This document shows, piece after piece, positions 1 through 5,319 of a stretch of 9,163 nt of DNA; within the stretch, counting starts at the first letter, position 1; each line of letters opens with the position of its first letter. The notes beneath the pieces were generated by a model that worked only from the letters and a program-made list of their open reading frames with translations, was not told where the DNA came from and made no database searches. The stretch lies in assembly GCA_027482725.1 (NCBI GenBank), contig JAIXVT010000288.1, positions 1-9,163 of the forward strand. Reading direction: 5' to 3'. The translations under genes were made by a program, and so were the position numbers. This DNA comes from Pseudomonadota bacterium (GTDB lineage: Bacteria > Bdellovibrionota > UBA1018 > CAIMNF01).

Positions 1-137
1 AGATAAAAAACAGGAAAGCCCACCATACACAACGCAAAGATTCGGAGCCAAGCGCTCGGCAGCAAGTCTTTAGAAACCGTCATCTGAAATAGAATACGCC
101 TTTCCCCCTAAAAAAACTCGGGCTAAAGTGTTCAAAC
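1..137. other. Left-edge stretch without a supported gene
   Basis: No complete gene is visible here. Two + strand frames are open from the window edge, one ending in TAG at 71-73 and one in TAG at 90-92. Either could be the C-terminal tail of a gene that starts outside the window, but the peptides are short and not recognisable, so neither is called. The stretch probably carries the promoter of the methyltransferase gene. TAGAAT at 90-95 and TAAAGT at 124-129 are loose -10 candidates without a convincing -35 box. Confidence 0.4.
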
Positions 138-833
138 GTGATGACGTTTCGGCCATTCCTAATCCAACGCTCTCCCCAAATCCTGATTTGGGGTATCGTT
201 TGGGCTTTCGCCACTCTGCTCCCCGTATCCTGTCCTGCCGATGAAAACGCGTTTGAATCCATCACCGGAGAAAATCCTAAAGAAGATCGCGCACGATGGG
301 ACGGGTTCTACAAATCACATCCCGCGGCGTATGGAAAATCCCCAGTAAAAGTTTTGACTGATGTTGCCGGTCAGTTTAAAAAGGGGGCAAAAATTTTTGT
401 GCCTGCGATGGGCGAAGGCCGAAACGCGCTTTATTTAGCTGAAAAAGGGTTCGATGTAACCGCGGTCGACATTTCCGAAGTTGCTGTGGAATCAGCACGC
501 GCCGAAGCAAAAAAACGCAGACTAAGCCTCAAAATTGAAATCGGTGATCTCTTAAGCAAGGAATTTAAGCCGAACGATTATGATGTCGTCATCCTGAGTT
601 TATTTTTTAGGACATCGATTTTGGATCGTCTAAAAAAATCATTAAAATCAGGGGGCTTTTTATTTGTTTATAATGAGCTTAAAGTCGGAAATCGTAATTC
701 CAATCAAGATGCCGACATTGTCGTTTCGGAATCCGATCTCAAAGCAGCTTTTTTAGGATTTAAGTCCGTTCAAATCAACAAATACACGGAAAACGGTAAA
801 CCCGTTATCGGAATTTTAGGTCAAAAACCATGA
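138..833 (+). CDS. Class I SAM-dependent methyltransferase (TehB-like) with N-terminal export-type leader
   Basis: The protein has 231 residues. Residues about 50-75 (RWDGFYKSHPAAYGKSP) match the usual start of TehB-like small-molecule methyltransferases. Motif I is a variant: IFVPAMGEGRNALYLAEKG, residues 87-104, with MGEGRNA where the family usually has GCGEGRNA. The acidic residue that binds the SAM ribose is Asp111 in TAVDIS, and the motif IV region is DYDVVILSLFF. The substrate is unknown. The odd part is in front: basic residues R5 and R11, a hydrophobic run at 15-30 (ILIWGIVWAFATLLPV), then SCPA before DEN, which looks like a Sec signal peptide with cleavage after Ala34, or a membrane anchor. 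No in-frame ATG, GTG or TTG occurs from codon 3 to codon 72, so the leader must be translated. The start is GTG 138 or ATG 141, without a clear Shine-Dalgarno. The stop overlaps the rsgA start (ATGA), implying co-expression. The family call is good; the cellular location is inferred. Confidence 0.85.
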   Translation: MMTFRPFLIQRSPQILIWGIVWAFATLLPVSCPADENAFESITGENPKEDRARWDGFYKSHPAAYGKSPVKVLTDVAGQFKKGAKIFVPAMGEGRNALYLAEKGFDVTAVDISEVAVESARAEAKKRRLSLKIEIGDLLSKEFKPNDYDVVILSLFFRTSILDRLKKSLKSGGFLFVYNELKVGNRNSNQDADIVVSESDLKAAFLGFKSVQINKYTENGKPVIGILGQKP

Positions 834-1717
834 GTGAATCTGTCGCTCCTTATTTAGAAGGCACTGTTGCCGAAGTCTTTCCCAAACAATGTCATGTGAT
901 CCCGGACAATGATGTGAACCACCGGATCTTATGCCCTTACCGTCGGGGTTCCGTTGTTGAACGCGAGCCCGAATGGAGGGAGAGGTCGCCGGTTGCACCA
1001 GGGGACCGCGTCAGAATTCAAGTCTTTGGAGCCAAAGACGGTGTTGTTGTTGAGAGACTGGAGAGAAAAAATCTTTTACAAAGACGAGCCCCCGGAAAAG
1101 AGGGGCAAGTGGTTCACACCTTGGTTGCCAATATCGATTATCTCGTGATCGTGTCTTCGTTTAAAGAGCCCGAATTCAGCCCGGGACTCATCGATCGGTT
1201 TCTTATTGCCGCAGAACAAGCCGAAATCCAACCCATCATTGTCGTGACGAAACAAGACTTGAACCCGATGGGAGCGTCCCCATGGGGTATCTATGAAACC
1301 TTTCAAGTCAAAGTTTTTCCGGTATCAACCCATACTGGTGGCGGAATTGATCCCCTCCGTGAATTCTTGCGGGGTAAAACCTCGGCTTTTTGTGGGCATT
1401 CTGGCGTGGGAAAAACATCGCTCCTCAACCAACTCTTTAGAAAAGATATTGGAAAAATCGGTACGGTAAACGCCATGACCGGTAAAGGGAAGCACACCAC
1501 CACAGTATCTACGCTTACCGTATTTGAAAACACGACCCGGTGGATTGATACACCCGGAATAAAAGAATTCGGGTTAATAAAAATTGCACCACGGGATCTG
1601 ATCCAGTTTTTCCCCGAACTTGCTCAAGCCCAGTTTCGCGGGGAAGATTTATCGAGTTACGCAAGATATCATAGCTATCAAAAGATCAAAGTCGCATTAG
1701 AAACCGAAGGACGTTAA
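830..1717 (+). CDS. rsgA: Ribosome small-subunit-dependent GTPase RsgA, lacking the zinc knuckle
   Basis: RsgA (YjeQ) is a cytoplasmic, circularly permuted GTPase that checks late 30S subunit assembly. The 295 residues show an OB-fold-like N terminus (about 8-80), then the G motifs in permuted order: G4 TKQD 140-143, G5 VST 165-167, G1 P-loop GHSGVGKTS 189-197, the threonine-rich G2 (KHTTT, 221-225) and G3 DTPG 240-243. The family normally ends in a zinc-binding region with a Cys-x4-Cys-x-His-x5-Cys pattern, which helps ribosome binding. Here residues 262-284 run from FPELAQAQFR directly to YARYHSYQKI with no cysteine at all, about 20 residues shorter than E. coli by eye. All three cysteines of the protein lie elsewhere (21, 35, 188). 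The reading frame continues cleanly through the region, so this looks like an evolved deletion and not a frameshift. The start ATG 830 overlaps the methyltransferase stop. Confidence 0.93.
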   Translation: MSESVAPYLEGTVAEVFPKQCHVIPDNDVNHRILCPYRRGSVVEREPEWRERSPVAPGDRVRIQVFGAKDGVVVERLERKNLLQRRAPGKEGQVVHTLVANIDYLVIVSSFKEPEFSPGLIDRFLIAAEQAEIQPIIVVTKQDLNPMGASPWGIYETFQVKVFPVSTHTGGGIDPLREFLRGKTSAFCGHSGVGKTSLLNQLFRKDIGKIGTVNAMTGKGKHTTTVSTLTVFENTTRWIDTPGIKEFGLIKIAPRDLIQFFPELAQAQFRGEDLSSYARYHSYQKIKVALETEGR

Positions 1718-1740
1718 ACTTAGAAAAAAAGGAGCTCACC

Positions 1741-2886
1741 ATGATTGGCTTTACGTTAACCGACGAACAAAAGGCACTTCAAGAACTCGCGGCAAAATTT
1801 GCTCGCGATGAAATGATTCCCAAAGCAGAACACCACGACCATACGGGAGAATTTCCCCATGAGATCACGAAAAAAGCTTGGGAATTAGGTCTTATGAATA
1901 CCCACATCCCGCAAGAGTACGGCGGCTTGGGATTAAGTGTTCTTGACGGATGCATCATCACCGAAGAAATTGCATACGGCTGTACGGGGATCGCCACCGC
2001 GATGGAAGCAAATTCATTAGCAAGCGCTCCCGTGATTGTTGCGGGAAATGACGAACAAAAGAAAGAGTTCCTCGGTCAGCTCACCGCAGAGCCAAAATAT
2101 GCGGCTTATGCCGTAACCGAGCCCGGCGCGGGTTCGGACGTAGCGGGAATTCGAACCACAGCAAAAAAAGTGGGCAATGACTACGTCATCAACGGGTCAA
2201 AAATGTGGATTACCAATGCAAACGTGGCAAGTTGGTATTTTGTTTTGGCCTACACGGATACTGCTGCGAAACACAAAGGAATGAGCGGATTTTTGGTACC
2301 CCGGGACACCCCCGGTATTACCGTGGGACGCAAAGAGGACAACTTGGGTCAACGCGCCAGCGATACCCGGGGACTCACGTTTGAAGACGTAAAGATTCCG
2401 GAAAAGTACCGCCTCGGAAACGAAGGCGACGGATTTCGAATCGCCATGTCGGCATTTGATCATACCCGACCCGTTGTTGCAGCAGGTGCCGTAGGACTTG
2501 CCAAGCGTGCAATGGACGAATCCATCAACTACGCCATGACTCGTAAAACCTTTGGCCAACCGATTGCCGGATATCAAGCGGTTAGCTTTATGATTGCGGA
2601 TATGGCCAAGGACATCGAGGCCGCACGACTGTTGGTGTGGAGATCTGCAACTGAAATCGATGCCGGGAACCGCAACACGAAATATGCTGCGATGGCGAAA
2701 GCATTTGCCGCAGATATGGCGATGCGGGTTACCACCGATGCCGTTCAGGTGTTCGGCGGTTACGGGTACTCCAAGGAATACCCGGTTGAAAAACTCATGC
2801 GCGATGCCAAGATTTACCAAATCTATGAAGGCACATCACAGATCCAGCGCTTAATCATTGCAAAAGAAATTTTTGAACGAAAATAA
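1741..2886 (+). CDS. Acyl-CoA dehydrogenase, medium/short-chain (mitochondrial MCAD-like)
   Basis: This FAD enzyme makes the trans-2,3 double bond in acyl-CoA, the first step of beta-oxidation, and passes electrons to electron-transfer flavoprotein. The 381 residues cover the whole family: an N-terminal helical domain with ELGLMNTHIP and YGGLGL, the signature YAVTEPGAGSD at 123-133, the flavin-contacting KMWITN around 154-159, and the C-terminal helical domain with EYPVEKLMRDAKIYQIYEGT. Glu363 in YEGTSQIQR is the catalytic base position of MCAD (Glu376 in the mammalian numbering). From memory, many stretches are near-identical to mammalian mitochondrial MCAD (for example RPVVAAGAVGLA), so I favour a medium- or short-chain saturated substrate; chain length cannot be read from sequence. 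The Shine-Dalgarno AAGGAG at 1729-1734, with a 6-base spacer, is the strongest in the window and suggests high expression. It is the last gene before the terminator; no ETF or hydratase gene is nearby. Confidence 0.95.
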   Translation: MIGFTLTDEQKALQELAAKFARDEMIPKAEHHDHTGEFPHEITKKAWELGLMNTHIPQEYGGLGLSVLDGCIITEEIAYGCTGIATAMEANSLASAPVIVAGNDEQKKEFLGQLTAEPKYAAYAVTEPGAGSDVAGIRTTAKKVGNDYVINGSKMWITNANVASWYFVLAYTDTAAKHKGMSGFLVPRDTPGITVGRKEDNLGQRASDTRGLTFEDVKIPEKYRLGNEGDGFRIAMSAFDHTRPVVAAGAVGLAKRAMDESINYAMTRKTFGQPIAGYQAVSFMIADMAKDIEAARLLVWRSATEIDAGNRNTKYAAMAKAFAADMAMRVTTDAVQVFGGYGYSKEYPVEKLMRDAKIYQIYEGTSQIQRLIIAKEIFERK

Positions 2887-2924
2887 TTAAATTTTTGATT
2901 TATTTTCTCAAAAAATGACTCCCG

Positions 2925-2962
2925 CCCCCGATCAAACATTTTTGATCGGGGGTTTTTGTTTT
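2925..2962 (+). terminator. Intrinsic (Rho-independent) terminator
   Basis: A perfect 12-bp stem, CCCCCGATCAAA (2925-2936) pairing with TTTGATCGGGGG (2941-2952), closes a 4-base loop (CATT). It is followed at once by TTTTTGTTTT (2953-2962). It lies 39 bases after the acyl-CoA dehydrogenase stop and is the only clear terminator in the window. It separates the left block from the sugar operon. Confidence 0.93.
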
Positions 2963-2965
2963 AAT
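2957..2965 (+). promoter_or_regulatory. Candidate extended -10 promoter element within the terminator T tract
   Basis: TG at 2957-2958, one base, then TTTAAT at 2960-2965 (5 of 6 matches to TATAAT) forms an extended -10 motif. Transcription would start near 2972-2973, only 3-4 bases before the ATG at 2976. No good -35 box is visible at the right spacing; that position is the right arm and loop of the terminator. The motif overlaps a T-rich run, where chance matches are common, so this is an inference. It is supported mainly by the need for a promoter between the terminator and the next gene. Confidence 0.4.
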
Positions 2966-2975
2966 CTAGTGCCCT

Positions 2976-4256
2976 ATGTCTCATGGTCGGAATGTCGCGG
3001 TGATTGGCTTAGGCTACGTGGGTTTACCCGTGGCCGTCGCTTTCGGAAAAAACAAAAAAACGATTGGTTTTGATATTAACCGTAACCGCCTTGCTGCGCT
3101 TAAGGAGGGAACAGACGAAACGGGAGAGGTGAACGCATCCGATTTGAAGTCCTCTCATCTGATTCTAACCGATGATCTTCAAGTGCTTCACTCTGCGGAT
3201 TTTTTTATTGTCGCTGTGCCCACGCCAGTCGATGAAGCTCACCGTCCCGACCTTACGCCAATCGAAAAAGCCAGCGCAAGCGTCGGTAAAGCCCTTAAAA
3301 AAGGGGATATCGTTGTGTTTGAATCGACGGTTTATCCCGGGGTCACCGAAGATGTCTGCGTGCCCATTCTCGAGCGGGTTTCCGGATTGAAGTTTGGGGT
3401 AGATTTTACAGTGGGCTATAGCCCGGAACGGATCAACCCGGGCGATAAAGAACACACGTTCACCAAAATTTTAAAAGTTGTCTCGGGATCAGATGCCCCT
3501 ACCCTAGAAACAGTCGCCCAAGTATACGAATCCGTCGTGACCGCTGGGGTTTACCGCGCAGAAAGCATTAAAGTTGCCGAGGCGGCAAAAGTCATTGAAA
3601 ATACCCAACGTGATTTGAACATCGCACTCATGAACGAACTTTCAGTGATCTTTGATCGCATGGGAATTCGTACCCGCGCCGTATTGGATGCGGCGGGTAC
3701 AAAGTGGAATTTTTTAAAATTTAGTCCCGGCCTTGTGGGTGGCCACTGCATTGGTGTCGATCCTTATTACCTGACACACAAGGCCGAACAGTTGGGTTAC
3801 ATTCCTCAGGTGATTTTGGCGGGTCGCAGGATTAACGACGACATGGCAAAATTTGTCGCACAAAAAACGGTGAAACTCATGTCTCAGCATGGGCATCCTG
3901 TATTTGGATCTACGGTAACTCTTTTAGGTCTAACCTTTAAAGAGAATTGCCCCGACACTCGCAACACCAAGGTCATTGATATTGTGCTCGAGCTGCAAGA
4001 CTACGGGATTAATGTCCAAATTTGTGATCCCGTCGCTGACCCGAAAGAGGCGTTCCATGAATACGGGATAAAACTTACCCCCACCAAGGAACTTAAGCCC
4101 GCTCAAGCGATTATCGTAGCGGTTGCGCACAAAGAGTTCCTAAGTCTAGATCTCCGCTCGTTGCTGAGATCCGAATTTAAGCCGATTGTCGTAGATGTCA
4201 AATCTGCAATCCCCGCCCACCAACTCCCTGATCCGTGTGTGACGTGGTCACTTTAA
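2976..4256 (+). CDS. UDP-N-acetyl-hexosamine 6-dehydrogenase (TviB/VipA/WbpA type)
   Basis: This is a UDP-glucose/UDP-ManNAc dehydrogenase-family enzyme, oxidising C6 of a UDP-sugar to the uronic acid with two NAD+. The 426 residues show the Rossmann motif GLGYVG at 11-16, VPTP near residue 80, ESTVYPG, the GYSPERINPGDKEH block, Lys205 in EAAKVIENTQRD, the catalytic Cys258 in GGHCIGVDPYY, and Lys322 in TFKENCPDTRNT of the C-terminal NAD-sugar domain. The blocks NTQRDLNIALMNEL, AGTKWNFL and GGHCIGVDPYYLTHKA match, from memory, the TviB (Vi antigen) branch, which acts on UDP-GlcNAc, better than the Ugd branch, which acts on UDP-glucose. Substrate assignment is therefore UDP-GlcNAc or UDP-GalNAc, inferred. 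There is no Shine-Dalgarno before ATG 2976 and no usable earlier start, since the terminator is only 13 bases upstream; the Rossmann strand begins at residue 6, so this start is needed. First gene of the sugar operon. Confidence 0.92.
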   Translation: MSHGRNVAVIGLGYVGLPVAVAFGKNKKTIGFDINRNRLAALKEGTDETGEVNASDLKSSHLILTDDLQVLHSADFFIVAVPTPVDEAHRPDLTPIEKASASVGKALKKGDIVVFESTVYPGVTEDVCVPILERVSGLKFGVDFTVGYSPERINPGDKEHTFTKILKVVSGSDAPTLETVAQVYESVVTAGVYRAESIKVAEAAKVIENTQRDLNIALMNELSVIFDRMGIRTRAVLDAAGTKWNFLKFSPGLVGGHCIGVDPYYLTHKAEQLGYIPQVILAGRRINDDMAKFVAQKTVKLMSQHGHPVFGSTVTLLGLTFKENCPDTRNTKVIDIVLELQDYGINVQICDPVADPKEAFHEYGIKLTPTKELKPAQAIIVAVAHKEFLSLDLRSLLRSEFKPIVVDVKSAIPAHQLPDPCVTWSL

Positions 4257-4275
4257 TTTCTTTGGAGCAACAGTC

Positions 4276-5295
4276 ATGAAAATACAGCAACGCATTGTCA
4301 TTACCGGTTCTGCCGGATTTATTGGTATGCACACAAGCCTAAAGCTATTGGCCCGAGGAGATCGGGTCTTAGGCATTGATAATTTAAATGACTATTACGA
4401 TGTCCGACTTAAACAAGGACGACTTCAAAAACTAAAAAACATTGCAGGATTCGAGTTTGTAGAAGCCGACCTCTGCGACAAATCAAAACTCACCGATGCG
4501 ATCAAAAATTTTAGGCCTCACAAAATCATCAACCTCGCTGCTCAAGCCGGGGTCAGATACTCGATTACTCATCCCGATGTCTATGCAAAATCCAATCTCG
4601 AAGGCTTTCTCAATATTCTTGAGGCATGTCGCCACCAAGGGGTTGAGCACTTGGTTTATGCGTCTTCGTCGTCGGTTTATGGCGCCAACCGAAAACTTCC
4701 GTTCTCCATTCACGATAATATTGACCACCCGTTATCGCTCTATGCCGCGACAAAAAAAGCCAACGAACTGATGGCTCACACCTATTCTCATCTTTACGGC
4801 CTCCCTACAACAGGTCTTCGATTTTTCACGGTATATGGTCCTTGGGGACGTCCAGACATGTCGGCGTATATTTTTACCAAGGCGATTTTAGAGAACCAAC
4901 CCATCAACGTGTTTAACCACGGGCACCACAAGAGAGACTTCACGTATGTAGACGATATTGTCGAAGGCGTTGTCCGCGTTTGTGATCGCGTAGCTCAGCC
5001 CAATCCCAACTGGTCAGGCGAGCATCCCGATCCCGGCACCAGTTTTGCGCCGTATCGGGTATACAATATTGGGAACAACAGTCCCGTAGAACTCATGACC
5101 ATGATTACCACGCTAGAAGAACTCCTGGGCAAAGAGGCCAAGAAAAATTTTCTCCCCATGCAAGCCGGAGATGTTCCGGAAACTTTCGCCGACGTCGCCG
5201 ATTTAGAACGCGATGTAGGCTTTAAGCCAATGACTTCGATCCAAGAAGGTCTAAAAAAGTTTGTAGATTGGTACAAAACTTGGACGGCAATCTAG
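4276..5295 (+). CDS. NAD-dependent UDP-uronate/UDP-HexNAc-uronate 4-epimerase (CapI/LpsL/WbtF-like)
   Basis: This is an extended short-chain dehydrogenase/reductase that inverts C4 of a UDP-sugar (gluco to galacto). The 339 residues carry the NAD motif GxxGxxG at 11-17 (GSAGFIG), the IDNLNDYYD block typical of UDP-glucuronate epimerases, the serine run S130-S133 supplying the catalytic Ser, and the catalytic pair Tyr156-Lys160 (YAATK). RFFTVYGPWGRPDM and HKRDFTYVDDIVEG are further family hallmarks. The position that I align by eye with Tyr299 of E. coli GalE is Thr303 in PETFAD; a small residue here leaves room for an N-acetyl substrate, but CapI-type UDP-GlcA epimerases also have one, so it does not decide the substrate. 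With the upstream dehydrogenase the likely product is UDP-GalNAcA or UDP-GalA. The Shine-Dalgarno GGAG is at 4264-4267; the gap to the upstream gene is 19 bases. Confidence 0.92.
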   Translation: MKIQQRIVITGSAGFIGMHTSLKLLARGDRVLGIDNLNDYYDVRLKQGRLQKLKNIAGFEFVEADLCDKSKLTDAIKNFRPHKIINLAAQAGVRYSITHPDVYAKSNLEGFLNILEACRHQGVEHLVYASSSSVYGANRKLPFSIHDNIDHPLSLYAATKKANELMAHTYSHLYGLPTTGLRFFTVYGPWGRPDMSAYIFTKAILENQPINVFNHGHHKRDFTYVDDIVEGVVRVCDRVAQPNPNWSGEHPDPGTSFAPYRVYNIGNNSPVELMTMITTLEELLGKEAKKNFLPMQAGDVPETFADVADLERDVGFKPMTSIQEGLKKFVDWYKTWTAI

Positions 5296-5319
5296 ACTGA
5301 TTTTTCTGAGGGAAATAAC

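Noticed and set aside
3..92. C-terminal tail of a gene entering from the left edge
   Set aside because: Two different frames are open to stops at 71-73 and 90-92 and neither peptide is recognisable, so no frame can be chosen.
222..243. Lipoprotein signal (lipobox) around Cys32 of the methyltransferase
   Set aside because: The residues before the cysteine are P-V-S, and Pro at -3 does not fit the usual Leu/Val/Ile. A signal peptidase I site after Ala34 or an uncleaved anchor fits better.
2197..2820. 207-residue open frame on the minus strand inside the acyl-CoA dehydrogenase gene
   Set aside because: It is fully antisense to a strongly conserved gene and its translation looks like no protein family; it is a by-product of that gene's codon use.
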